Part shown: piece by piece, positions 46,372 to 55,939 of the stretch
Numbering within the stretch: position 1 is the stretch's first letter
How the letters are laid out: each line of letters begins with the position of its first letter
Assembly (NCBI RefSeq): GCF_029504655.1
Contig: NZ_JAQFIL010000001.1
Span: forward strand, 2,113,001-2,177,000
DNA: 64,000 bases
Reading direction: 5' to 3'
DNA from: Catalinimonas alkaloidigena
GTDB taxonomy: Bacteria > Bacteroidota > Bacteroidia > Cytophagales > Cyclobacteriaceae
The notes under the pieces: model-generated
The model's input: the letters and a program-made list of their open reading frames with translations, nothing else
What the model was told of the DNA's origin: nothing
Database searches by the model: none
Made by a program: the position numbers and the translations under genes

Positions 46372-47913
46372 ATGATTTGCATGAACAACTTTCTGAAGCT
46401 AAAAGCACCATCTTTAGGATGGCTGACAGCACTTATCCTGATTTTTTGCATACACTTACCTTCCAAAGCACAGAAAAGTTCTAAGCCCAATGTGCTGATC
46501 ATTTTAGCAGATGACATGGGGTATGGCGATTTGCAATCATTCAATGATGAATCTTTAGTGCCTACCCCCAATCTGGATCAACTGGCCTCAGAAGGTATTC
46601 GCCTTACCGATGCCTATTGCCCGGTATCTGTATGTTCACCCTCTCGCTATGCCCTCATGACGGGTACCTACCCCTGGAGAAGCAGAAAGAAAAAAGGGGT
46701 GATGGCCAACTATGAACCTTCCATGATAGAATCCAGCCAGCTTACTTTACCCGAGATGCTTCAGCAGGCAGGTTATCATACGGCAGGTTTTGGCAAATGG
46801 CATCTGGGTACATCATTTCCTACCCTGGACGGAGAAAAACCTGCTGGCTACGGTAAGTTTAAGGCAGAAAATAATGGAGCAAACTTAGATCTGAGCAAAC
46901 CGGTACACGATGGTCCACTGGATCATGGCTTTGACCGTTGGTTAGGTTTTAGCTGTGCCAGTGAATGCTGGATACTGGACGATAACGAAATTATGGGAGC
47001 TATCGGACACGATTTGTACACCATTGAGTCTACCCCAAATAAAGATCACATTAAAGAAATACCCTTAGAAGATTACCTGCCCTACATTACTGAGCATTCT
47101 ATCTCATACCTGGAAGATTACGCAAAAAGTGAGCAGGACAAGCCTTTCTTTCTTTATTATGCGCCCTATGTGCCGCATATACCCTTATCAGTTAGTCAGG
47201 AGTTCAGAGGCAAAACACCAGCCGGTTTATATGGAGACTATGTGCATGAGTTGGATCACTATGTAGGTAAGGTCTTGAAGCAACTGGATGATCTGGATCT
47301 TTCCGACAATACCATTATCATATTTGCCAGTGACAATGGCTCACAGTTTAAAGGTACCAGCAAAAAAATGGATATGACTTCTGCCAGCAATAGCCCGGCA
47401 GATAACAAAGGAGAAGTTGAAGACAAAGACGCCCATCAGCCGAATGGTAAACTCAGAGGCACCAAATGGACCCCCTGGGAAGGTGGGGTAAGAACACCTG
47501 TAATCGCTCGCTGGCCCGGTCAGTTTCCTGAAGGTGCGGTAAGCTCCGAGCTTTTTGCTCTCAATGATGTAATCGCTACACTGGCAGCTATTATTGAATA
47601 CCCTTTGTCATCAGATCAGGCAGTGGATAGTTATGATCTATTGCCCGTGCTGAAAGGAGAAAAAAAACAACTTAGAAAAGAGGTAGTAATTCAAGCCAGC
47701 GATGGTACACTGGGCCTCCGGTCAGGAGACTGGAAATATATTGGAGATGGTAGGTTCAAAACCCGCTCTAAGCAAAATACGAAAGGAGAGCTTTACAATT
47801 TGTCGGAAGATATATCAGAAGCTAACAACTTATACAAAGAACAGTCAGCACTAGCAAAACAACTTGAAGAACGACTTGGCGAAATTATCAGAAGCCAGAA
47901 TAGCAATCGTTAA
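46372..47913 (+). CDS. Secreted sulfatase (S1 family, formylglycine type)
   Basis: Type I sulfatase, 513 residues, hydrolysing sulfate esters in the periplasm or at the surface. A signal peptide covers about residues 1-34 (LILIFCIHLPSKAQ). Metal-binding acids are in LIILADDMGYGD (D47, D48). The active-site signature CSPSR starts at Cys 88, which needs conversion to formylglycine. GFGKWHLG, FFLYYAPYVPHIP and IFASDNGSQ are further conserved blocks. C-terminal LRSGDWKYIGDG is typical of arylsulfatase A-like proteins. No sulfatase-maturating enzyme is in the window. Its place after SusC/SusD suggests a sulfated glycan or sulfated metabolite as substrate. Confidence 0.94.
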   Translation: MICMNNFLKLKAPSLGWLTALILIFCIHLPSKAQKSSKPNVLIILADDMGYGDLQSFNDESLVPTPNLDQLASEGIRLTDAYCPVSVCSPSRYALMTGTYPWRSRKKKGVMANYEPSMIESSQLTLPEMLQQAGYHTAGFGKWHLGTSFPTLDGEKPAGYGKFKAENNGANLDLSKPVHDGPLDHGFDRWLGFSCASECWILDDNEIMGAIGHDLYTIESTPNKDHIKEIPLEDYLPYITEHSISYLEDYAKSEQDKPFFLYYAPYVPHIPLSVSQEFRGKTPAGLYGDYVHELDHYVGKVLKQLDDLDLSDNTIIIFASDNGSQFKGTSKKMDMTSASNSPADNKGEVEDKDAHQPNGKLRGTKWTPWEGGVRTPVIARWPGQFPEGAVSSELFALNDVIATLAAIIEYPLSSDQAVDSYDLLPVLKGEKKQLRKEVVIQASDGTLGLRSGDWKYIGDGRFKTRSKQNTKGELYNLSEDISEANNLYKEQSALAKQLEERLGEIIRSQNSNR

Positions 47914-48003
47914 AAAAATAACCTGCTACTCTTACGATGACCATACTGCTCAATCATTATATCTTTATTATCTTTATAAGCACTACTAAATCACTTCCTA
48001 AGT

Positions 48004-49704
48004 ATGATACACTCAGCACTTAAGCAAATCTTATGTTTTGCACTATTCATAACGGCATTATATGCCTGCAATAGCCCTACCGCAGAAAAACAGGAGGAAA
48101 AAGGTGAAACTTACAATGCAGACGTCATCGTTTATGGTGGTACGTCTGCGGCAGTAACAGCAGCGGTACAGGTAGCTCGTATGGGCAAATCAGTAATTAT
48201 GGTTTCACCGGATACCCATCTGGGAGGTTTGTCTTCGGGTGGCCTGGGATTTACTGATACCGGTAAAAAAGAGGTGATAGGGGGGTTATCCCGTGAGTTT
48301 TATCACAGAGTTTACCAGGAGTACCAGAAAGAGGACAGCTGGAAGTGGCAGAAGAAAGAAGAGTATGGAAATGTAGGTCAGGGTACGCCAGCCATTGATG
48401 GTGAAAACAGAACCATGTGGATTTTCGAGCCGCACGTAGCTGAAAAAGTATTTGAAGATTTTGTAAAAGAGTATGACATTCAGGTTTATCGTGATGAATG
48501 GCTCAACCGTGAAGGAGGGGTAACTAAAGAGACTGGAAGAATTACCAGCTTTGAAACCCTGAGCGGAAAACTATTTCAGGGCGATATGTTTATTGACGCT
48601 ACCTACGAGGGCGACCTAATGGCAGAAGCTGATGTAAGCTATCATGTAGGTAGAGAAGCAAACAGTATGTATGATGAAGAATGGAATGGCGTGCAGACAA
48701 ACGTCTTTCATCATGGACATCATTTTAAGTCTGACATAGATCCTTATGTAGTTCCCGGTGATTCTACTTCTGGCCTGCTGCCTTATATCTCTTCTGAGGC
48801 TCCCGGTGAAAAAGGCTCAGGCGATGACAAAATACAGGCATATTGCTTTCGTATGTGCTTATCCAACCATCCTGATAATAGAGTTCCTTTCCCCCAGCCT
48901 GAAGGTTATGATCCGGCCAACTACGAATTACTGGCCAGAGTATATGATGCGGGCTGGAACGAAACATTCAATAAGTTTGATGCCATCCCTAATCGTAAAA
49001 CAGATACTAACAATCATGGTCCCTTTAGTACGGACTTTATTGGTATGAACTACGATTATCCTGAGGCTTCATACGAAAGAAGAAAAGAAATTATCAAAGA
49101 GCATGAAGATTACCAAAAAGGCTTAATGTACTACCTGGCCAATAATGAAAATGTGCCTGAAGATGTAAGGGAAGAAATGAGCCAATGGGGTCTTGCTAAA
49201 GATGAGTTTACTGATAATGGCAACTGGCCGCATCAAATCTATGTGCGGGAAGCCAGAAGAATGCAGGGTGCTTACGTAATGAGCGAGCAAGATGTGTTAA
49301 TAAAAAAGGAAGTCCCTAAACCTGTAGGTATGGGCTCATATGCTTTAGATTCACATAATACCCAACGTTATATAACTGAAGAAGGCTATGTACAGAATGA
49401 AGGAGATATAGGCGTAAAGCCTCCTGAGCCATACAGCATTGCCTATGAGTCATTAGTACCTAAGAAAGAAGAGTGTGAAAACCTGCTGGTACCTGTTTGT
49501 GTTTCCAGCTCTCATATTGCTTTTGGTTCTATTCGTATGGAGCCTGTGTTTATGATTTTGGGTCAGAGCGCAGCTGCTGCGGCAGTACTGGCACTGGAGA
49601 ATGAGGTAGCGGTGCAGGAGCTGGACTATGAAATACTGAAAAAGCAGTTATTAGAGGACGAACAAAAGCTTACTTTAGAAGACAGTCAACTTGCCAGTAA
49701 ATAA
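48004..49704 (+). CDS. Lipoprotein FAD-dependent oxidoreductase (PF12831-like), copy 1
   Basis: Exported flavoprotein, 566 residues. The lipobox LYAC gives Cys 22, so it is likely membrane-anchored outside the cytoplasm. A dinucleotide-binding motif lies at about 39-68 (ADVIVYGGTSAAVTAAVQVARMG). Further family blocks are HLGGLSSGGLGFTDTG, FIDATYEGDLMAEADVSYHVGRE, VREARRMQGAYVM and the C-terminal SSHIAFGSIRMEPVFMILGQSAAAAAV. Such FAD-dependent oxidoreductases are frequent beside sulfatases and glycan genes in marine Bacteroidota and Planctomycetota; the reaction is mostly uncharacterised. No Tat motif is visible, so FAD would be inserted after Sec export. The stop overlaps the next start (TAATG). 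Confidence 0.87.
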   Translation: MIHSALKQILCFALFITALYACNSPTAEKQEEKGETYNADVIVYGGTSAAVTAAVQVARMGKSVIMVSPDTHLGGLSSGGLGFTDTGKKEVIGGLSREFYHRVYQEYQKEDSWKWQKKEEYGNVGQGTPAIDGENRTMWIFEPHVAEKVFEDFVKEYDIQVYRDEWLNREGGVTKETGRITSFETLSGKLFQGDMFIDATYEGDLMAEADVSYHVGREANSMYDEEWNGVQTNVFHHGHHFKSDIDPYVVPGDSTSGLLPYISSEAPGEKGSGDDKIQAYCFRMCLSNHPDNRVPFPQPEGYDPANYELLARVYDAGWNETFNKFDAIPNRKTDTNNHGPFSTDFIGMNYDYPEASYERRKEIIKEHEDYQKGLMYYLANNENVPEDVREEMSQWGLAKDEFTDNGNWPHQIYVREARRMQGAYVMSEQDVLIKKEVPKPVGMGSYALDSHNTQRYITEEGYVQNEGDIGVKPPEPYSIAYESLVPKKEECENLLVPVCVSSSHIAFGSIRMEPVFMILGQSAAAAAVLALENEVAVQELDYEILKKQLLEDEQKLTLEDSQLASK

Positions 49705-51374
49705 TGAAATTGGTCAAAATATTTTTTCTTTCCTTATTAGGTGTACTTACGCTAGCCTGTAATACACCTCAGAAAGCGCAGGAGAACACTGCTCAAACTT
49801 ATGATATTGTCATCTATGGGGCTACTTCCGGAGGTATAGCTGCCGCTATTCAGGCTTCCCGCATGGATAAATCGGTCATTTTAATTGAGCCATACTTAAG
49901 AATAGGAGGAATGACTACCGGTGGTTTGGGACAAACCGATATCGGAAATAAAAGTGCCATTGGAGGTATTTCCCGAGAGTTTTACCAGAACATCCGCAAG
50001 TATTACGAGGACCCGGCAAACTGGGAATGGCAGGACAGGCAGGCTTATCAGGACGGCGGACAAACCCGCACCGAGGAAGGAGAAAATGCCATGTGGACTT
50101 TTGAGCCTTCGGCGGCCCTTGATGTGTATGAAGAAATGATCGCAGCTGAAAATATTGAGCTGGTAAAAGGCAAAAAGCTGAACCGGGAAGATGGCGTGAC
50201 TAAAGAAGGTGCCCGCATTACTGCCATTGAAATGGAAGACGGGACGACTTACAGCGGAAAAATGTTTATTGACGCTACTTATGAAGGCGATCTGATGGCT
50301 GCTGCCGGACTGAGTTATTATGTAGGACGTGAGCCAAACAGCATGTACGGAGAGACTTATAATGGAGTCCAGATGCTGGAAGGGCATCAATTTCCGGATG
50401 GCGTTGATCCCTATGTCACTCCCGGGGATCCGGATAGTGGCTTGCTTTGGGGCATCAGCGATGCATCGCTGGCAGCGCAGGGAAGTGGTGACGATCTGGT
50501 ACAAGCCTACAATTTCCGCATCTGCCTGACCAATGATGAGGAAAACAGGATTCCTGTCACCAAGCCTGAAAATTATGATAGCAGCCACTATGAGTTGCTG
50601 GCTCGTCTTTTTGAAGCACAGCCCGATATGAGGCGTATCAACCAGTACTTTATCTGGAGCCTGATGCCCAATGACAAAACGGATATTAACAACCGGGGAG
50701 GCTTCTCCACTGATATGATCAACTGGAGCCATGACTATCCTGAAGCCACCTATGCCGAGCGTGATTCCATCATCAAAGCACATGAGGATTATACCAAAGG
50801 CTTACTCTATTTTTACGCCACTGACCCTCGTGTTCCCGCTGTACTGCAGGAAGAAGTAAGTCAGTGGGGATACCCTAAAGATGAGTATCAGGAAAATGGC
50901 AACTGGTCGCCACAGCTCTATGTGCGGGAAGCCCGCAGGTTAATCGGTGAATATGTGATGACCCAGGCCAACTGCGTTGGCGAAGAAGAAATTGATGATC
51001 CGGTAGGTTTGGCAGCCTATACCATGGATTCGCATAACTGCCAGCGAATCGTGACTGGTGAAAACGGAGATTTTCAGGTAAAAAATGAAGGGAATGTGGA
51101 AGTTGGTGGTTTTCCACCTTATCCAATTTCTTATCGCTCCATCATTCCCAAGCAGGAAGAAGCTACCAATCTGCTGGTGCCGGTCTGTTTATCTGCCAGC
51201 CATATTGCTTTTGGCTCCATTCGTATGGAACCAGTATTCATGGTGCTGGGCCAGTCTGCTGCAACTGCTGCCGCGCAGGCAATAGATGCGGACGTGCCAG
51301 TACAGGAAATAGACTATAATGCTTTAAAAAATACATTGGAAGAAGACCAGCAGCGATTGAAACATGAGGGGTAA
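49704..51374 (+). CDS. Lipoprotein FAD-dependent oxidoreductase (PF12831-like), tandem copy 2
   Basis: Paralogue of the preceding gene, 556 residues, overlapping it by one base. The lipobox LTLAC gives Cys 19. Matching blocks are YDIVIYGATSGGIAAAIQASRM, GGMTTGGLGQTDIG, FIDATYEGDLMAAAGLSYYVGRE, VREARRLIGEYVM and SASHIAFGSIRMEPVFMVLGQSAATAA. The protein similarity extends over the full length but the DNA has diverged, so the duplication is not recent. The pair probably acts on related substrates or in sequence with the sulfatase. It is the last gene before a terminator. Confidence 0.87.
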   Translation: MKLVKIFFLSLLGVLTLACNTPQKAQENTAQTYDIVIYGATSGGIAAAIQASRMDKSVILIEPYLRIGGMTTGGLGQTDIGNKSAIGGISREFYQNIRKYYEDPANWEWQDRQAYQDGGQTRTEEGENAMWTFEPSAALDVYEEMIAAENIELVKGKKLNREDGVTKEGARITAIEMEDGTTYSGKMFIDATYEGDLMAAAGLSYYVGREPNSMYGETYNGVQMLEGHQFPDGVDPYVTPGDPDSGLLWGISDASLAAQGSGDDLVQAYNFRICLTNDEENRIPVTKPENYDSSHYELLARLFEAQPDMRRINQYFIWSLMPNDKTDINNRGGFSTDMINWSHDYPEATYAERDSIIKAHEDYTKGLLYFYATDPRVPAVLQEEVSQWGYPKDEYQENGNWSPQLYVREARRLIGEYVMTQANCVGEEEIDDPVGLAAYTMDSHNCQRIVTGENGDFQVKNEGNVEVGGFPPYPISYRSIIPKQEEATNLLVPVCLSASHIAFGSIRMEPVFMVLGQSAATAAAQAIDADVPVQEIDYNALKNTLEEDQQRLKHEG

Positions 51375-51428
51375 GTAGTTTTCTGCCGGTAGAAGTTCAA
51401 AGTAAATCAAACCGCGTATTTATGAGAG

Positions 51429-51462
51429 GCCAAATTCTTGAAAAAGAGTTTGGCTTTTTTTT
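51429..51462 (+). terminator. Rho-independent terminator after the oxidoreductase pair
   Basis: GCCAAATTCT at 51429-51438 pairs with AGAGTTTGGC at 51445-51454 (one G-T wobble), with a short A-rich loop and a run of eight T after it. It lies 55 bases after the last gene of the sulfatase locus. Confidence 0.85.
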
Positions 51463-51629
51463 AACAAATAGAAATAAAATTAAGCAGGGACATTAGGATG
51501 CTATTCATGGAAGCGGCATGGACAAGCAGCAGATGATCTGTAAAGAGAGGTTACAGGCTTTTCATATATCCCCTCCTTATAGATAAAAACTTATGGGTTG
51601 AGAAATGGATCAGGATGAAGGTCTGTTAA

Positions 51630-51821
51630 TGGGTAACCGCTACTGATCAGCATGGAGCAACAGCCAGTGATGAAGAGGTAATTAACAGCTACAAAGTTCA
51701 CCTCAACCCATCCGGTACTTATTTGATCATTGAGAAACAGAATAAGGCTACTCAGATTCAGTATTGCAGAATCCTGGATAAAAAAGGAAGTGTCATCAGG
51801 CATTGTAAATTAATACGGTAA
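51630..51821 (+). pseudogene. Remnant of a T9SS-secreted protein (PKD end plus C-terminal sorting domain)
   Basis: An open stretch of 63 codons ending in TAA and preceded directly by an in-frame TAA, with no start codon at its head. It begins WVTATDQHGATASDEE, which resembles the last strand of a PKD domain (compare TVTDNQGATDTDE in the gene at 52208). It continues VHLNPSGTYLIIEKQ and ILDKKGSVIRHCK, the pattern of a Por-secretion-system tail (NP near the start, then D..G). It looks like the last part of a lost cargo gene. Too short for a family match to be certain. Confidence 0.5.
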
Positions 51822-52207
51822 AAGATTTTTACCTGGATATCAGCTTTCTAACATCCGGGACATATATATAATTGACTCATTTTAGCGCATGAAAAAAGCA
51901 ATATTCAGATCGTAAAAAGATAGCTTTTAAGCTACAAACAGTACCGCTAAAAACTATACAGACACATCGTATCAGCGCTAATTTTATGAGAGAATTATTG
52001 TTAATATTTTTAACAATACTTCATTTATTTGCTTAATTTACTCTGATTAATAACTATTTCATCAAGCAAGCTAAAATAGTTATGAGGATACTTTTTTAAA
52101 TTAAACTTTTGAGTTTGAAATATTACTTTACCAAGTGTGATATAAGGCTCTGAAGATATTTGGATTTTTTTAATAGAGATTGCTATACAACTTAAAACTT
52201 TTAAAGA
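51822..52207. other. AT-rich upstream region, no gene seen
   Basis: About 390 AT-rich bases between the remnant and the large Kelch gene, with stops in all frames. It should contain the promoter of the gene at 52208. The leader just before the ATG (CAACTTAAAACTTTTAAAGA) resembles the leaders before the SusC at 27369 and the lipoprotein at 37444. Confidence 0.45.
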
Positions 52208-55200
52208 ATGAGAACAGCTCTACTTTTTACCTGTGGCATTTTGCTTGCCCTGGTTCATTGCCCACTTTCTAGCTATGCAGAACCTGAATCAAAATCAGCC
52301 TCCGAATATTTATTTGTTCCGACGATAAATGCTGGTCAGGAATTTAATGTTGTGGAAGGTAGCCCCACCGGCACAGTGGTGGGTACTGTTGCCGCCACAG
52401 ATGCAGAGGGAATTTCGCAGTTTGCAATCATTGAGGCTGAAGCTTTAAGCACAGGTGTACCTCCTAATGATGCTCCAGTGAATGCTTTAGCTTTGTTTGA
52501 TATAGATAATAATGGAACTATCACTGTCAATGATCCGACCTATCTGCTAGCGGTTGTAGGACCGGTTATTCTCACCATAGAAGTAAGCAATTCGCAGGGA
52601 GATAAAGCAACAGCTGATGTACAGATCAATATTGATGACGCCATAGTTCAGCCTTCATTGAGCCAGGGTTTGTCCTGGTCAGCGGGGACGCCCCAACCGC
52701 TTGGAAACAGCGAAGGCCAGTCTGAAATTGTGAATGGCAAATTATATTCATTCAGCGGTTTTGATATTGAAAAAAGGCCGGCTTATACCCCCACCGAAAG
52801 AGCTTATGTGTATGATCCTCAAACTGAAGCATGGACATTACTCAGCCCCATGCCTAAAATGCATCCTAATTCCGCACATGGTGGGGTGACACATGCCGGA
52901 TTTACTACCGATGGTACCGACATATATTTTGCCGGAGGCTATGCTGCCAATGCTAATGGCAACGGTCAAATCTTCGGTACCAAGTACGTTTACAAATATC
53001 TCGTTGCCAGTGATACTTACGAGCGCCTGCCCGATCTGCCCATCGCCAGGTCAGCCGGAGGCCTGGAGTATATAGATGGTAAGCTTTATTATTTTGGTGG
53101 TACCAATGTAGCCCGTACTGAAGATCAGGGGGACCTCTTTGTGCTTGATTTGAACAATATGAATGGCGGATGGACGAACCTTACCGCCAGCCCCATGCCC
53201 AATCCCCGGAATCACCTGGGGTCAGCTGTGGTAGACGGGAAATTGTATGTCGTAGGTGGTCAGCATGAGCAGGATGGTGACCTGACCACACAAGACGATG
53301 TACATAGGTTTGATCCGGCAACAGGTATCTGGACAAAAGTCACAGACCTTCCGGATATTGAGGAGGTTCCCAGTAACCTAAGCCCTGGTAAAGGTCATAT
53401 CACCAACTCTACATTTGTGTATGACGGTAAAATTTTTGTGCTGGGAGGTGAATATAAATTCTTAGGGCCATACTCAAAATCTGTGATGGCTTATGACCCC
53501 GCTACCGACGAATGGACAAGATACTCTGATATGCCTACCGTACGCTCTTCCGGTATAGCGGGCGTAGTCAATGGGGTTCTTTATTACTCAACAGGGAGAA
53601 ATTCTTCAACCACTTATCAGGCTACCATTGGCCCTCCTACAACCCAGGAGGGAGTCTGGCTGGAAGCTGAGTGTGGGGAGGTAGGAAGCAACTGGAAAGA
53701 AGTATCTGATGAAGAAGCATCAGGTGGAAGCTATGTGGTAGTACCCAACCTGAACAGCTATAGCCCCCCTTCCGACATAGCGGCTAATCGGGTAAGGTTT
53801 AGTTTTTCTCTGGAAGATGGCGGTGATTATCATATGTTTGCCAGATTAAGAGCGCCTTCCAGTGGAGACGACTCCTTTTACATTCGCGTCAATGGAGGAA
53901 GCTGGGTGCAGTGGTGGCAAAACATCACCACGGGTAGTAGTTTTAACTGGAATGAGGTGGTGGGTAGCCCATTATCGTTAAACGCAGGTAATAATATCAT
54001 AGATATAGCTTATCGTGAAAATGGCGCCCAACTGGATAAGCTGCATTTGAACCAGAGTGGCTTCACCCCGGGAGGGATAGGTGATGATGCCAGTAACTGT
54101 GATGGAAACTCAGGAAATAAGGCTCCCAGCGCGCAGTTCACCGCAGATCCTGAGTCAGGACAAGCTCCGCTGAGCGTGAATTTTGACGCAAGTGACTCCT
54201 ATGATGATCAGGGAATAGTAAGTTACAGCTGGGATTTTGGTGATGGAAACGCAGGAAATGGAGAGACCGTCAGTCATACTTATGAAGAAGCAGGAGATTA
54301 TACAGTTAAACTTTCCGTAGCCGATGCTGAAGGCTTGAAAAGCGAGACTACTATGAATGTCTCAGTTGAATCTCCCAACACTGCTCAGGGCATATGGCTG
54401 GAAGCAGAATGTGGTGTACTTGGTTCAAACTGGAATGAAGAAGCTTCGGGTGAAGCCTCCGGAGGGAATTATGTGACCATTCGCCCCGGACTGAACAGCC
54501 ATGGCTCAGCACCAAATGCCAGCAACAGTCATGTCAGCTTTTCTTTTACAGTAGAAGAGGCAGGAACATATCAGATGCATGCCCGTGTACGTGCTCCTAC
54601 AGGAAGTGATGATTCCTTCTGGGTAAGAATAGACGGAGGGAATTGGTCTCAGTGGAATATTGGCCCGCGTACCGCAGTCTTTGCCTGGCGTACCGTAGAT
54701 GTTTTATCACCGGATTTCAGCGCCGGAAGTTCTCATACGCTGGATATTGCTTATCGGGAAGATGGTACAGACCTAGACAAACTTCATATAAGTGCAGATG
54801 GAGGTACCCCGACAGGCACGGGTGAAGCCGCTACCAATTGTGGTGGTGGAAGCAACCAGGCACCAACGGCAAATGCGGGAGGTGATATTACTGTCACAGA
54901 CAGCGATGGAAATGGAAGTGAAAATGTGACTCTGGACGCAAGTGAGTCTTTTGATAATGATGGCACCATAACTAGTTATAGCTGGCATGTGAATGGTACA
55001 GAGGTAGCAATGGGAATTACAGCCAGTATTAATGTTCCGGTAGGCACAACTATTTGCACACTCACAGTGACTGATAACCAGGGAGCTACTGATACGGATG
55101 AGGTTACGGTAACAGTTAACCCAGCCAGCGTAGGTGGTAGTGAAATATGGCTGGAGGCAGAATGTGGTGTACTTGGTTCAAACTGGAATGAAGAAGCTTC

Positions 55201-55891
55201 GGGTGAAGCTTCAGGGGGTAGTTATGTGACCATTCGCCCCGGACTGAACAGCCACGGCTCAGCACCAGATGCCAGCAACAGTCATGTCAGCTTTACTTTT
55301 ACGGCAGAAGAGGCAGGAACATATCAGGTGCATGCCCGTGTACGTGCTCCTTCGGGAAGTGATGATTCCTTCTGGGTACGAATAGACGGAGGGAATTGGT
55401 TTCAGTGGAATATTGGCCCGCGTACCGCAGTCTTTGCCTGGCGTACTATAGATGTATTACCACCGAATTTCAGCGCCGGTAGTTCTCATACGCTGGATAT
55501 TGCTTATCGGGAAGATGGTACAGACCTAGACAAGCTTCTTATAAGCACCGATGGAAATGTTCCCAACGGATTTGGAGAGTCTGCTACCAATTGTGGAGGA
55601 GGTACAAACCAAGAAGCAGAGTTAACCTCTATCAATATATTTCCCAACGCTATGGAAGAGAGCCCTTATTTGAACGTGCATAGTACAAAAGAATTTGGAA
55701 AGACGGTGAGTGTTACTTTGCTTGACCAGGCAGGTAAAACGGTTATGGAACATGTAAGGGTGACGAGAGCTACAAATACACAGCTCACCTTAGATTTTTC
55801 AGAAATGCCTTTGGCGCAGGGTATCTACATACTTCGCATTACCGAAAACAGGAATGAGCCTCCACAAATGATAAGGTTCATCAAAAGGTAA
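52208..55891 (+). CDS. Large T9SS cargo: Kelch propeller, PKD domains and three carbohydrate-binding-like modules
   Basis: Secreted multidomain protein, 1227 residues. After the signal peptide, a cadherin-like region lies at about 35-145. Kelch repeats at about 155-480 carry paired Gly and Trp (KLYVVGGQHEQDG, KIFVLGGEYKFLG). A module of about 145 residues occurs three times, at about 483, 728 and 978; each starts WLEAECG.(.)GSNW, contains EASGG.YV and DDSF..R..GG.W, and ends DIAYRE.G..LDKL. This resembles CBM6/CBM35-like modules. PKD domains separate the copies (SYSWDFGDGNAGNGE; SYSWHVNGTEV). The last 85 residues are a T9SS sorting domain (INIFPNAMEESPYLNV, then GIYILRITENR). No catalytic domain is recognised, so glycan adhesion or a Kelch-type oxidase/epimerase role are both open. 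Confidence 0.88.
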   Translation: MRTALLFTCGILLALVHCPLSSYAEPESKSASEYLFVPTINAGQEFNVVEGSPTGTVVGTVAATDAEGISQFAIIEAEALSTGVPPNDAPVNALALFDIDNNGTITVNDPTYLLAVVGPVILTIEVSNSQGDKATADVQINIDDAIVQPSLSQGLSWSAGTPQPLGNSEGQSEIVNGKLYSFSGFDIEKRPAYTPTERAYVYDPQTEAWTLLSPMPKMHPNSAHGGVTHAGFTTDGTDIYFAGGYAANANGNGQIFGTKYVYKYLVASDTYERLPDLPIARSAGGLEYIDGKLYYFGGTNVARTEDQGDLFVLDLNNMNGGWTNLTASPMPNPRNHLGSAVVDGKLYVVGGQHEQDGDLTTQDDVHRFDPATGIWTKVTDLPDIEEVPSNLSPGKGHITNSTFVYDGKIFVLGGEYKFLGPYSKSVMAYDPATDEWTRYSDMPTVRSSGIAGVVNGVLYYSTGRNSSTTYQATIGPPTTQEGVWLEAECGEVGSNWKEVSDEEASGGSYVVVPNLNSYSPPSDIAANRVRFSFSLEDGGDYHMFARLRAPSSGDDSFYIRVNGGSWVQWWQNITTGSSFNWNEVVGSPLSLNAGNNIIDIAYRENGAQLDKLHLNQSGFTPGGIGDDASNCDGNSGNKAPSAQFTADPESGQAPLSVNFDASDSYDDQGIVSYSWDFGDGNAGNGETVSHTYEEAGDYTVKLSVADAEGLKSETTMNVSVESPNTAQGIWLEAECGVLGSNWNEEASGEASGGNYVTIRPGLNSHGSAPNASNSHVSFSFTVEEAGTYQMHARVRAPTGSDDSFWVRIDGGNWSQWNIGPRTAVFAWRTVDVLSPDFSAGSSHTLDIAYREDGTDLDKLHISADGGTPTGTGEAATNCGGGSNQAPTANAGGDITVTDSDGNGSENVTLDASESFDNDGTITSYSWHVNGTEVAMGITASINVPVGTTICTLTVTDNQGATDTDEVTVTVNPASVGGSEIWLEAECGVLGSNWNEEASGEASGGSYVTIRPGLNSHGSAPDASNSHVSFTFTAEEAGTYQVHARVRAPSGSDDSFWVRIDGGNWFQWNIGPRTAVFAWRTIDVLPPNFSAGSSHTLDIAYREDGTDLDKLLISTDGNVPNGFGESATNCGGGTNQEAELTSINIFPNAMEESPYLNVHSTKEFGKTVSVTLLDQAGKTVMEHVRVTRATNTQLTLDFSEMPLAQGIYILRITENRNEPPQMIRFIKR
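54392..54801 (+). repeat. Intragenic module repeat, second copy
   Basis: A block of about 410 bases coding the second carbohydrate-binding-like module. It matches 55145-55554 at a constant offset of 753 bases with only scattered differences (roughly 9 in 10 bases or better by eye). The first module, from about 53656, is clearly related in protein but much more divergent in DNA, so copies two and three come from a recent duplication or conversion. Confidence 0.85.
55145..55554 (+). repeat. Intragenic module repeat, third copy
   Basis: Partner of 54392-54801, coding the third module. Differences include several non-synonymous changes, for example Gln-Trp-Asn context SQW against FQW and LHISADG against LLISTDG, so the copies have begun to diverge in sequence. 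Confidence 0.85.
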
Positions 55892-55899
55892 ATTTAGTT

Positions 55900-55939
55900 G
55901 AATAACGTCTGCTTGGAAACAACCGGGTAGACGTTATTC
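55900..55939. terminator. Hairpin between convergent genes
   Basis: A perfect 11-base inverted repeat: GAATAACGTCT at 55900-55910 and AGACGTTATTC at 55929-55939. The right arm covers the stop codon of the minus-strand ABC permease (55934). There is only a short T tract after it on the plus strand (CTTTTC), so termination strength is uncertain. Confidence 0.55.

Noticed and set aside
49896..50783. Long minus-strand frame of 295 codons
   Set aside because: Antisense to the second FAD oxidoreductase, which has full-length family similarity to its tandem paralogue; codon-bias shadow.
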